Translations under genes and position numbers: made by a program | Assembly: GCF_014905175.1 (NCBI RefSeq) | Contig: NC_057790.1 | Location: 26,996,469 to 27,060,468 of the forward strand | Direction: 5' to 3' | From: Aphidius gifuensis | Lineage: Eukaryota > Arthropoda > Insecta > Hymenoptera > Braconidae | Length of the DNA stretch: 64,000 nucleotides | Shown: piece after piece, positions 14,270-24,931 of the stretch | How the letters are laid out: the number at the start of each line of letters is the position of its first letter | Position numbering within the stretch: the stretch's first letter is position 1 | Notes under the pieces: generated by a model | Seen by the model: the letters and a program-made list of their open reading frames with translations, nothing else | Databases searched by the model: none | What the model was told of the DNA's origin: nothing

Positions 14270-14367
14270 TCCTGGTAAAAATAATTTCTCCGTTTTTCTC
14301 CGATTCTTTTCAAATTACTCCGATTTCTTAAAAATCGGAGAAAGTCGGAGAAATTTTTTTAACCAGG
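14270..14367. repeat. CTCCG foldback repeat, copy 3
   Basis: 98-bp compact member just downstream of TTC39. It starts CCTGGTAAAAATAATTTCTC and ends with TTTTTTTAACCAGG, with CTCCG units on the left arm and CGGAG units on the right. Confidence 0.75.
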
Positions 14368-14701
14368 ATTTAGTCCCTTAATATTATTATTGTTGATTTA
14401 TCTGTAAGATAAAGTATGTATAATTATTCATTATAAATATTATTATTGATTGTTATATTGTGTTTTTTAATTTTCCATTATTATGATGGGTTTCGAGTTA
14501 TAAATTATTGTTAACATTTTGAAGTAATATTTTTATAATTTCTTGATGACCAAGACGTTTTTACATTGAGCTCGCTCTGCTTTTTTTGTATGAATCTAAA
14601 TCATTAAAAAAAGCATGTGTATTAAAATAATGAAATTATTTAAACAAATTATTTATTTGAAAATTTTAAAATAATAATTGTTTATACGTTGTACATACCA
14701 G

Positions 14702-14841
14702 CCCAGTTAAAAAAATCTCATAGAAACCACGAAAAAGCGTCAAATACACATCAAATGCTCATAGAATAATAATAATATCTATGAGCATTTGATGTGTATT
14801 TGACCCTTTTTTGCGGTTTCTATGAGATTTTTTCAACTGGG
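14702..14841. mobile_element. 140-bp inverted-repeat element (MITE-like, family B)
   Basis: Near-perfect hairpin. The left end CCCAGTTAAAAAAATCTCAT pairs with the right end ATGAGATTTTTTCAACTGGG; the arms continue through a TTTGATGTGTATTTGA-type block to a short loop of AATAATAATAAT near 14768. No ORF. It sits at the broken 3' end of a NudC-like fragment. The family is unknown to me. Confidence 0.8.
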
Positions 14842-15310
14842 AGCGCTTCAACTATCAAATGAAAATTTTCAAGAGATTTTATCTTTTCATCTTCCGATAT
14901 GGATTCAGTATCTTCCTATTAACAAAAAACAAAGCCATAAAATAATTACAATTTGAAGTGATAAGAAAAGATAATTAACAATTATTTTACATAAAATTTA
15001 CCTGTTTAGGTTCAGCTAAAAATGTTCATCATTTTTTATTTTAATAATATTTTTGGTAGCTTTTTTTTCATCTTCTTCTTTTTGTTTTTTTTTTTGTTTA
15101 CCACATTCAGCTTTGTCATCATTTTTGCTCATGGCAATGTTACGATATTTTGTAAGTTCACTGATTACCAGCTGCAATTAAAATAATTAAATTAAAAACT
15201 TTTAATGACTTTATATGATGTTCATTTTGAGTTTTGTTTTCAACAGCATCTTCACCAGCCGTATAAAAATTGGTTCTTCTTGCAAGGAAAGAGAACATTG
15301 TACCCAAGAC
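14842..15310 (-). pseudogene. Broken NudC-domain-protein-like fragment
   Basis: Minus-strand pieces 15310..15240, 15171..15002 and 14915..14842. The first reads VLGTMFSFLARRTNFYTAGE, which resembles the N-terminal domain of NudC family (NUDC/NUDCD3-like) proteins; the second reads LVISELTKYRNIAMSK and then Lys/Glu-rich sequence; the third is acidic. Signs of decay: no GT donor after the first piece, a frameshift and in-frame TAG near 15013, no 5' exon upstream, no CS domain downstream, and a family-B element directly abutting the 3' end. It could be a retained 5' part of a duplicated gene. The family assignment is tentative. Confidence 0.5.
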
Positions 15311-15490
15311 CTGTTAAATCATAATAATAATAATGAAATAGTATTGTTATTGTGATCTACATCGTCCAAACATATTTTACTCTAGTTTAGTCGGTTGAGT
15401 AGATCTATATAGATGCGCTTGACGGGTGTTGACGGGCAGATCTACGGCAACACATCTATTTAGATCTATATCTGATTTTTCCCCGGGCTA

Positions 15491-15656
15491 CCCTGGTAGA
15501 AATATTTCTCCAACTTTTCTCCAACTTTTTTTCAACTTTTCTCCGCCATTTCTCCACCTTTTTACGAAAATGACCCATGGGTGGAGAAATGGCGGACAAT
15601 CCGGAGAAAGTCTGGAGAAATCCAGAGAAAATCTGGAGAGATTATTTCTACCAGGG
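15491..15656. repeat. CTCCG foldback repeat, copy 4
   Basis: Starts CCCTGGTAGAAATATTTCTC and ends GATTATTTCTACCAGGG, with CTCCAAC/CTCCGCC units on the left and GGCGGA/GGAGAAA units on the right around a central ACCCATGGGT palindrome near 15574. This is the clearest member of the family in the window. Confidence 0.8.
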
Positions 15657-15699
15657 ATTATATAAATAATAATATTTTAATTTTATGAAAGAAAAAAAA

Positions 15700-15880
15700 A
15701 ACTTTTAGATTGGAGAAACGGCGGAAAAAAGTTGGAGAAAAGTCGGTAATATGGTGGAGAAAAGTTTGAGTAAATTTTAGCTGGTCAAGGAAATTTCTCC
15801 GCTATTCCCGGGTCATTTTTAAAAAAATTTTGAAAAAAAGTTCAAGTGGCGGAAAAAATTGGAGAAAAGACGGAGAACAT
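15700..15880. repeat. Degenerate or nested CTCCG-family repeat, copy 5
   Basis: Contains GGAGAAA, GGCGGAAAA and TTTCTCCGC blocks in both orientations around 15790-15810, as if two partial members were joined. Ends are unclear. Confidence 0.45.
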
Positions 15881-17103
15881 TGTTTATTAACTCATTTATT
15901 AACAATATTATTATATTAATTTCATAAGAAATACAAAATAATATCAAATAGTATAATTTTTTATATTAACAATATATAGATAAATTTAAAATAAAAAAAA
16001 AAAACAATAATATTTACACTGCTAATGTTTTTTAAATGAATAAAAATTAAAAAATTCCAAATAATCATAATCTTATTTTACTAAATAATTACATAATTAT
16101 TTTGTTAATTAAAAACAAATTAAAAAAATATAGATAAATTTACAATTTAAAATAAATGGTAAAAAATAATAAATTATTAAATTTAAATATTTTTAAAATT
16201 AAATAATTGTTATTCAATTGTTATATATACATATTTATTTTATCCTAAATCAACAATTGCCTATTTTATTATTTTCCAACAATTAAATTGCTTTTATATT
16301 GGTTCATCTTTTATCTCTTTTAAATTTATTGTCATTTTATAATTTAGTGTCTCTCTCTTTCCCTCACTCTTCCGCTGATTATTAGATATTTAGATGCACT
16401 CTGACGTTGATCGTTATACAACACATACACACACATACATATAAAAAAAAAATAAATAAAAAATCATAAAAAATAATAATAATAGATATAAAGTGTGTAT
16501 TAAATAAGCGCCCAGCTGCGCCCAACAAGTACGTGTGTGTATATAATGTAGACTACACACATAAATATTATTAATTCATTTTTTATTTATTTATTTTTAT
16601 TTTTTTTTATATAATTTAACATTTATTTAATAACAGTTTATAATATTTTTTACAAATAAAAATAAAACTCGTCGTTCTTAACCTATAAAAGGTCATTTTT
16701 ATCAATACTATTATTATTATTTTGTTGTGTGTTGATTAAAAAATTTTGATAAGAATTTACAGTGACGCTGATATTTTTTATCATTTTAAAAATAAAAAAT
16801 AGTGTGTGTATTAGTGTGAATAGAAAAATAATTAATTTAATTGTTTATATGTAATTTTTACAATTGTTAAATCAATAGTTTTTTATTTTTTAATTGAGTA
16901 CAAACTATTTAACCTTGGTTTTACGTTGAAACGTCAAATTATTTTTTTATTTTGGAGTAAATTGATTTTAATTAAAAAAAAATATTGTCTGAAGAATGAG
17001 AAGAAGACACAACAAGTTGAATTATTAATATGGGTTAGTTAAAACAGAAATGTTTATTTATGTAATAATATATGAGTAATAATTTGTTGTTGATTTCACA
17101 GTG
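15881..17103. other. Upstream region of the CUPID-domain gene
   Basis: AT-rich. A pyrimidine-rich CTCTCTCTTTCCCTCACTCT stretch lies near 16353, with CA/GT dinucleotide patches near 16420-16550. A probable 5' exon ends at 17033 (GT donor at 17034) and joins the acceptor AG at 17100-17101. I see no other gene. Confidence 0.55.
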
Positions 17104-19527
17104 ATGGCTGAAAGTGAACGAGGACTAGAAATAAACACAACAACAACAACACCAACAACACCATCAACAACAACAACAACAGCAAGACTTCAATGGCTAC
17201 GTCAACGTCAAGAAGCATTACAAGAAAAACTAATACTTAAAAATAAAGAACTAAAATGCTTATGTATTGATGAAGCATATTTAACTGGTGTGGTACCACC
17301 AGAAATACCACTTGAACCAGGTGAAAGTCCACCAATATTACGTAAACGTATTAGTACATCATCAATTGTAACCACATGTCCAACAAGTGTCATAACAACA
17401 ACAACAACAACTAAGCCTAAAACAAGTCAAGTTGAGGAATCAGCATTAGAGCTAGAACGACAAGTACAAAGTGAAATTGCTAAAACATCATTAGCCATTG
17501 TGAATGATGGTAATGAGAGTAAAACTGTTAGAAGGAAACATCGACAGCTTTATCAACAAAGCCAAAGACGTTTAAAAGAATTAGATACACGTTTAAATTT
17601 TATACGTCAAGGATATGGACAATTATCCAAAAGAACCATACCAAATCAATCATCAGATAATTGGCAATTATTATCATCAACAGCATCAACAACATCAACA
17701 ACGACTTCAACGACAACAACGACAAATGATGATGTTAATAAAATTGCAACAAAACATAGAATTAAGAAACCACGTCCACCATTTGAAGCATCATTTGATA
17801 AAGAACCAAGTAGCAGTGGAGGTAGTACAACAAGTAGTTCAAAAATAATCGAAAGAAATACAATACATAATGATAATGATTTTACAAATACACATGATTA
17901 TTATCGTTCTAAAATTCGTTATATTAAAAATTATGATAATCATACACAAATTGATCACAATGCTGATCCAACAATATATCCAGATCATTATAGAGCTAGA
18001 ACATATTCACATGGTAATAATATTGAAGATTCAAGTATTAGAAATTTACGTAATTTACAATTTGAAGATAAACCATATAAAAATTCACCAAGTATGTTTA
18101 ATTTAGATTGTGAATCACGTAATAATAATAGCAATGATTTACACCACTGGCAAAATAAAAAATATTTAGAAACAACTGGTTCAGGATATTTACATCAACA
18201 TTCATCACATCGTCATCCACCATCACATCAACAACAACAACAACAACAGCAGCAACAGCAACAACAACAACGTTTTTATTATCAAGATAGATTATCATCT
18301 TTACAAAAATCAACTGGTCAATCAGTTTATCATCATGGTGATTTATTAGAACACAATATAGCACCTAAAAATTCAATTTTATCATATTCATATAACAACA
18401 ACAACAATAATCAGTCTGTGATAAAACATCAAGATCAATATTATCCTGAATCAGTCAAGGATAATAATAATCATTATAAAGAAAATACAAATGACATGTT
18501 AATGTCACAACAAGAAAGAATTCCACGTAGAAATACAGTCAATGATGGACTGACAATGACAATGCCACGTCAAAAAATATTAAATTTAAATGATAATTGG
18601 CCTTGTGTTGTTGATGATGCTCATTGTTATCAAGACAATATTTATCAACAAGATAAATTTGGTAGTTTAGATAGACGAAAAAATATATTTCCACATCATT
18701 CAATGAGAGAAACAACATCACCACATAATAGATATGGTGTTAATTTATCACCAGTTGAACATCAACAACAAGCACCACCATTACCACCACCTCCATCACT
18801 TCCACCATCACCACCACCACATACAAGAGTTCTACTAAGAACACAATCATTGGGAAGTGTGGAAAAATGGCAATCAGCACAAATAAATAATAATCATCAA
18901 CATCATCATCAACAAATTGAATCACCAACTGGATCAATTCGTGATTCATATGTATCACGTGGTGGTGGTACAATAAGAGACAAAGAATGGTATGATAATA
19001 CAATTGATTGTGGTTATAGAATACCTCCAACAACAATACCAAGATCAACAAATTTACGTTATCCAAGATCATCACCTTCACCGTCATCTGTATCAACATC
19101 ACCAAAACCACAAACACCACCACCACCACCACTTCCTCCTCCTCCACCTCCACCACCATTACCACCACAATCATCATTGTCATCATCATCATCAACAATA
19201 TCAATAGCAACAACACCAAAAATTGTTGAAAAAGATCTTGAAATACCAGCTGAATCAAGTAATCATGCTGGTAAATATCAACCATATCGAGAAGTTACAA
19301 AGCCATTTGAAATGTCAGATTTTTATAAATATTCAACTAAGTATAGAAAAAAACAAGAACAAACTAGAACAACAACATCAAATGATAATAATCCAATAAA
19401 TTTTAATAGCAATATTGATGATTCAAATTATATTCAAAGTGTTCAACAACGACCTCCAATTTCTGGTGGTTATATTCCACCATCACAGAGAAGAGTTTAT
19501 GATCGTTCAACTTATCCATCGGTATAA
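17104..19527 (+). CDS. CUPID-domain (cytohesin-interacting) protein, FRMD4/INAVA/Stepping-stone type
   Basis: An 807-residue main exon. Residues about 25-80 read EALQEKLILKNKELKCLC, then YLTGVVPPEIPLEPGESPP and RKRI, matching the CUPID (DUF3338) domain of FRMD4A, INAVA and CCDC120 and of the insect cytohesin partner Stepping stone; those proteins bind Arf-GEF cytohesins at cell junctions. There is no FERM domain. A coiled coil follows (about 115-180), then low complexity: a Gln run near 18229-18270, Asn/His tracts, and polyproline at 18766-18820 and 19117-19170. Start: splicing 17033 to 17102 would add MV before this Met. End: TCG is followed by GTATAA, a possible donor; joining to 19604 (AG at 19602-19603) would give the ending LDDTDDCHIQ (stop 19634-19636), while the nearer AG gives only one more Ser. 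The domain call is good; both termini are uncertain. Confidence 0.8.
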   Translation: MAESERGLEINTTTTTPTTPSTTTTTARLQWLRQRQEALQEKLILKNKELKCLCIDEAYLTGVVPPEIPLEPGESPPILRKRISTSSIVTTCPTSVITTTTTTKPKTSQVEESALELERQVQSEIAKTSLAIVNDGNESKTVRRKHRQLYQQSQRRLKELDTRLNFIRQGYGQLSKRTIPNQSSDNWQLLSSTASTTSTTTSTTTTTNDDVNKIATKHRIKKPRPPFEASFDKEPSSSGGSTTSSSKIIERNTIHNDNDFTNTHDYYRSKIRYIKNYDNHTQIDHNADPTIYPDHYRARTYSHGNNIEDSSIRNLRNLQFEDKPYKNSPSMFNLDCESRNNNSNDLHHWQNKKYLETTGSGYLHQHSSHRHPPSHQQQQQQQQQQQQQQRFYYQDRLSSLQKSTGQSVYHHGDLLEHNIAPKNSILSYSYNNNNNNQSVIKHQDQYYPESVKDNNNHYKENTNDMLMSQQERIPRRNTVNDGLTMTMPRQKILNLNDNWPCVVDDAHCYQDNIYQQDKFGSLDRRKNIFPHHSMRETTSPHNRYGVNLSPVEHQQQAPPLPPPPSLPPSPPPHTRVLLRTQSLGSVEKWQSAQINNNHQHHHQQIESPTGSIRDSYVSRGGGTIRDKEWYDNTIDCGYRIPPTTIPRSTNLRYPRSSPSPSSVSTSPKPQTPPPPPLPPPPPPPPLPPQSSLSSSSSTISIATTPKIVEKDLEIPAESSNHAGKYQPYREVTKPFEMSDFYKYSTKYRKKQEQTRTTTSNDNNPINFNSNIDDSNYIQSVQQRPPISGGYIPPSQRRVYDRSTYPSV

Positions 19528-20812
19528 TATTTATTTAATAATTTTGTTTAATATTGTTTATAAATTGTTTTAGTAATTATTTGTTTTTTTATTATTTTCA
19601 GAGCTAGATGACACAGATGATTGCCATATTCAATGAAGCACATAAATTATAATAATGCAATATACATTTAAATGATTTATTAATAACAATGTAAATTAAT
19701 ATTTTTATAGATATATATATATTTTGAAATAATTATCTATCTCGTTTTAATTGTAAAAAAAAAAGATGAAAATTTTTACCAAATTATCAACATATTGATT
19801 ATTATATTTTTATTTTAAATAAAATATATATACTTATATTGATTAAATAAATAATACACACATTTTTTTAAATTGTTTTTTAATTTTTTTATTTCAATTT
19901 GACAGTATGTTAGATAACAGAGCCTATAAATGTTTTTATTTTTAATTTTTTAATTTTCAAATCCCTTGATGATTATTATTTTGTTTTTTATTTTCATTGC
20001 TTATTTTTTATTTTTTTTTTGATCGATTATCTAACACTACAAGTACAAGATTTATTTATTTTTTATTAATATTTATTTTTAAATAACAAAAATATATTTT
20101 AAAACGAAAAAAATATCAAGAGATTAGAATTAATAAACTCCATTGATTTCTTTTTTTTTTTTTGTAAATTAAACGAATGTAATGGTTGATTGAGCATAAA
20201 TTTTTGTTGAGTTTAATCTTCAATCTGTACCAATTTCCAAAATAATAATAGTAATATTATGAAATTGACAAGTACCATACACAAGTGACCATTCATCAAA
20301 TATTAATTAATATTATTACAATATAATATCAAAAAAAAAAAAACAAACTGATGCATTATTCAAATGTTTTTTCCTCTTTTTTTTTTGTACGATAATCAGT
20401 AAATTTAAACCAATAGAGTGCATTGTATTTATCACAGATTTAGGTATATCTCGTGATCTTACATTCTGATGTGGGTGATCAAGTGACGATCCGACGTTTA
20501 AACAAAATTTTAATTAATTTTTTCTTTTTTATTTTTTTGACTAATTTTGGTACGACGAACGTCGGAGATGACTTGTCTTCTTGGTCAAAACACAAACACA
20601 CACAAAAAAATTATTTATGTTAATATTATAATCAGACACGTAAGTAGGCACGATGATAAGCATGAATTTTATATTATTAATTTTTTTTCTTTTTTTAATA
20701 TTTTTCTAAGCGACACGCGGACTTACCCAAAATATTAATTATTATTAATTAATGGCAAGAATTAAAATAGAGAAAAATGATGATAGGTATTTTATTTTTA
20801 TTGATTTATATT
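19528..20812. other. Convergent 3' region between CUPID gene and makorin
   Basis: Probable 3' UTRs, with AATAAA motifs near 19843-19850, long A/T tracts and one possible short terminal exon of the CUPID gene (19604..19636). The short plus-strand reading frame at 20547-20738 shows no recognisable protein and begins in AT-rich sequence. No gene seen. Confidence 0.55.
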
Positions 20813-22407
20813 TTACCATTCAACAGAATCATCTGAATCGGAAAATAAAACAACAACTTCATCTTGATCATCCATGTAAATCCAACGATTGTCTCTTTCT
20901 TCTAAAAAATTCCACAATATAAGTTGCTGAAAAATAAAAAAGATGCTGGTATTAATAATTTGTTGATAATTATCTTTTAAAAAATATTTTTAATATAAAT
21001 AAAATACCTGCAAAAAATCAAGATCAACATCGCCATTTCCAGCTTGGCGTGCTGGTGGACCAACATCTGTTTTAGTACCATCAGGTAAAGCATGAAGATA
21101 AAAACATTTGTTGCCAAAGGGACATTTGCCTTGACCCTTGTTGAAATATTTGCAGTCTTTTGAACTATTTAAACAGAATAAAAAAATACATTTAAAGTTG
21201 TAACAGTTTTTTCATATTAAATTGTTTTAAAATAATTACCTGAGTGCACCCTTGTACTCGACAATGAGTTTTTCTTTTTCATCTTTAGTATCAACCCAAT
21301 AAGCACTTGGACAAACAAAATCTGATGATACACGACACTCTGGACAAGATCTTATTATTTTATTTTCAAATTGTTTAGCTTGTCTCCATTTTCTAATACA
21401 ACTTAGACAAAAACAATGATTACAATTTGGTAATATACCAAATCTTTGTTCATTTGATGATTTTTCCATAATTATTTCAAAACAAACACCACATGTTTTA
21501 TCACGACTACGTTGAATTGCAAATGATAATTCCATATCAATTTCATGTTGTTTAACACAAGCCTTGAATAAATAAACAAATATAGAAATAAACCAATTAA
21601 TAATATAAATAAATAAATAAAAATTAATACATACATTTGTGTGTTTATCACGTAATTCTTCATTGAATGGATGTAATGCAGCTCTATCACATAGCTCACA
21701 AATATCACCATGTAAATATGGACATTCAAGTTTTTTGCAATAACCAGTTGCTTCACCATATGGACATAATGGTTCTGATGCTGGATTAACAGTTGTACCA
21801 GAACTATTAACAGCTTTTGCATATGAACCAGGTGATGTTTTATAATAACCACTCATTGATGATTCTTCAATTGATTTATTAATTTGTATTGATGGTATAA
21901 ATTCTGGTGCATTAACCCATTCATCAATTTTACTTGTTGATGGCATTTTAATTTGTTCTGTTGATGTTGATGTTGAGGATGATGATGATGATGATGAACT
22001 TGAACAGGCACTTGATGACAAAGGCAATGATGATGTTTTGTTATTATTATCTTCAGGTAGATTTTGTTGTTTAATTGTTGTTGTTTTATTAACTGGTGTT
22101 GAATGATTAAATTTACAACGTGTACCAAATTTACATGTTCCCCATTTAAAAAAACGACATGATATTATTGGTACTGTTGTTGATTCATTATCAGATTGTT
22201 CATCATCAGCATCTGATTCTGATGGATGACGATATCGACAACTGTCACCCTCTCTGCATAAACCATTTTTGTAATATCTGTTGAAATATTTATTTATTTA
22301 ATTACATCAACAAGTTCAAGTATTATTTATAATTTATTTAAACTCATTTAACAATTTATCAATACTCACCGACAAGTTACACTTCGTGTCCAATCTTCGT
22401 CAGCCAT
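20813..22407 (-). CDS. Mkrn1: Makorin, RING-type E3 ubiquitin ligase
   Basis: Five exons on the minus strand: 22407..22370, 22277..21635, 21562..21240, 21164..21008, 20926..20813; 424 residues, in frame. The order of zinc modules is diagnostic of makorins: C3H1 fingers CRYYKNGLCREGDSCRYRH (about 13-31) and CRFFKWGTCKFGTRCKFNH; a third CPYGEATGYCKKLECPYLH; the makorin Cys-His motif CELCDRAALH; a RING from Cys251 (CGVC, then CNHCFCLSCIRKWR and CPEC); and a last C3H CKYFNKGQGKCPFGNKCFYLH. A Ser-rich linker separates fingers 2 and 3. Makorins bind RNA through the C3H fingers and ubiquitinate substrates; insect Mkrn1 acts in germline translational control. Intron 2 is read through in the naive ORF (adding NVCINFYLF), which is not coding. 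Confidence 0.95.
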
Positions 22408-24931
22408 TTGCTGTATTATCCGAGTTCTTGAAAAATACCAATTGTCTCTATCCCCTCACAATGAAGCAAAAATTATTTAATATGCAGAGTTCCAGTTTTT
22501 TTTTTTTAACACTTGTTGATGACGGCAACGACAAATTTCTATCACAATTAAAATAATTTACAAAAAATTAATAATAAATTCCAGCAATTAAATAAAAAAA
22601 AAAAAAAAAATGAAAAGACAGACAGCTTTGTTGTGTTGAAGTTCATAAAGTGAATGATATTATTAAAAAGTCAAGTCAAAATCATCAAAATCAATTACTC
22701 CAACTCCAAAAAAATAAACAACAAAAAAAAAATTGTAATTAAATTATTTCACTTGAATATAAATTAATAATTTAATTACAAAATTAGCTGAATAATAAGA
22801 GAATATAAAATTTACCAGTTGTTGTTTTATGATGATGTATTTATTTTGTTTGTGTCCCAATTTTGCTTTGATGTAAACAACGAACAAAATGTCGGTGGTC
22901 GTTAAAACACAATATTCTTGCACATGTACATATTGCATGCAGTTGTATATGTATTGATGAGAGAGGAACGTAAAAGTAAATTTTTTTTTCTTTCTAGAGT
23001 TGAGAGAGAGAGAGAGAGAGTAATAAACACACTGATAGACACACCTTGGTTTAGATGGTGGTAGTAGTGGTGGTGGTGGTTTTGTCGTGATTATCAATCA
23101 AATTAATACTACAACAAATTTTTAAAGTCACAATGAACTTGAACAGCTGTTTAGTTGTAAAATCAATAATTTTATAAATTTTAAATATTGTGTTTCGCTG
23201 TGATTGAAGCAACAATAACAACAACAACAAATTTGTGAATTTATTTTAAATGATTGTTCATGCACCACATCCACATGTACATAGATAATTATTTTTAATT
23301 GTTTTTGTTTTTTTTTTTTTCTTACTTTTTGTTAATTCGGTGCAAAAATTTAATAATCCCGATGATGATAATTGACAACAACAACAACAGCAACCCTTTT
23401 ATCCTTTCTATGTATATCTATGCCATTCTCATCTCTCATTGGTTGACTTATACACTTTGAACCTCCCCACGAGCAATATACTCGCAAAACTTGACAAATA
23501 ATTTTATTTTAATTATTGTTATTATCATTTTATATTTTATGCATATGTATTTTAAATACACGCAACAGTTGTTGTGTGTTACCGCTGTTACGTGACAATT
23601 GTCCTTAGGCAAATATAAAGGGCAAGAATTAAAGAGACAATTTTAAATAACCCTTTAAAAAATAATTATTTGTATAAATTTTTTTTTTGATTGATTTTTT
23701 AATATTTTCAATTTTTATTAATTTTGATAATTTGGTAAAGTATATATATATAATCGAAAATATTATTAATGAATATTTTTAAATTGTTTATAATTTATAT
23801 TTGTTTATAAAAAAAAAAAAATACAAAAAAAAAAAAACAATTATTATTTTTTTGGGTGACAGAAGAGGCACTGCATGTTTTTAAGACGATTGCTGATTGG
23901 CTGGTGGGAATTTAATCCGCCATATTTATTTTAGAGATAATTTGAATTTGAAATTTATTTCGATAGTTATTTTAGATATTCACTAATAATAACAGCAAAA
24001 TGTAAATTTTATAAAAAGCAAATAAATTAATATTTTGATGACTGTCAGTCAGATGTACACACAGTGTTTTGTCTATAGTGCAGCAAAATTATATAAAAAT
24101 AAATAATTTTAATTTTTATGTTTAAATATATTAACAATTTATAAGCGTGTTTAAATTATCAAAAAAAAAAACATATATACATATTAGTTATTATCAGTCC
24201 ACAAAAAAGATAATATACTACATATACATTAAAATTAATTGTAAATTTAAGTGTGACTGGATGATTTATAATAGCTTCATAAAAATATTATTTGTAAAAT
24301 CAAAAAAAAAAAAAAAAAAAACAACTTTTTTTTTTTGTAAAATTACACAATACAATATTTTTAATTATAACATACTATTACCTGTGTAGATCACCATAAT
24401 AACTAGCCAAAAATAATACTTTGTCAATAATAACAAATGCATTTTTCGATTTTTCTTATTTATTTTTTTTTTTTGTTGAAAAAAAAAAACCAAAAACAAT
24501 TTTGCACGATACAGTGCAAACTTTTTCTTTATTTTTGAGGATGATAATATTCATTTTGACAGATTTCTATCACCGGATGCAAATGGTCCAGCATCAGAGA
24601 TAGAAAGAAATAGACGCTTATCTATTTAACACAGTCATGTGATTAAATTAATTTATTTGTTCCTTATTTTTATACAAAATAAGTGTTTTTTTATAATCAA
24701 AGTTGATTTTAAACACAAAAAATAAAAAAAAAAATAACAAGTGAATACTATCGTTAAAAATTTAATTTCAATAAATCAATTTATACATTTTATCAACACA
24801 CAACCTAGATTTTATTTATCAAAATTCATCGAATATTACATTGACAAAAAAAAATTTATATTTAGTTATTTGATATCAAGAAGTGAATATTATTTTTTCA
24901 ATACATTTGAAAATTAGTAAATGTATTTATA
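22408..24931. other. Intergenic region upstream of makorin
   Basis: No strong gene. It holds a GA microsatellite near 23004-23021, a GGT/GTA-rich patch near 23055-23085, and a less AT-rich, promoter-like island at about 23860-23945 with ATTGGC (inverted CCAAT). A possible orphan 3' exon is seen at 24563..24629 (+). Long poly-A/T tracts fill the rest. Confidence 0.5.

Noticed and set aside
15426..15665. 79-codon plus-strand ORF
   Set aside because: Almost entirely inside foldback repeat copy 4.
18740..19285. 181-codon minus-strand ORF opposite the CUPID gene
   Set aside because: Shadow of proline and histidine repeats; Met/Val/Leu-rich, no signal or conserved motif.
22744..23097. 117-codon minus-strand ORF upstream of makorin
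   Set aside because: Composed of microsatellite (GA, GGT) and AT-rich translation; no conserved segment and no splice context.
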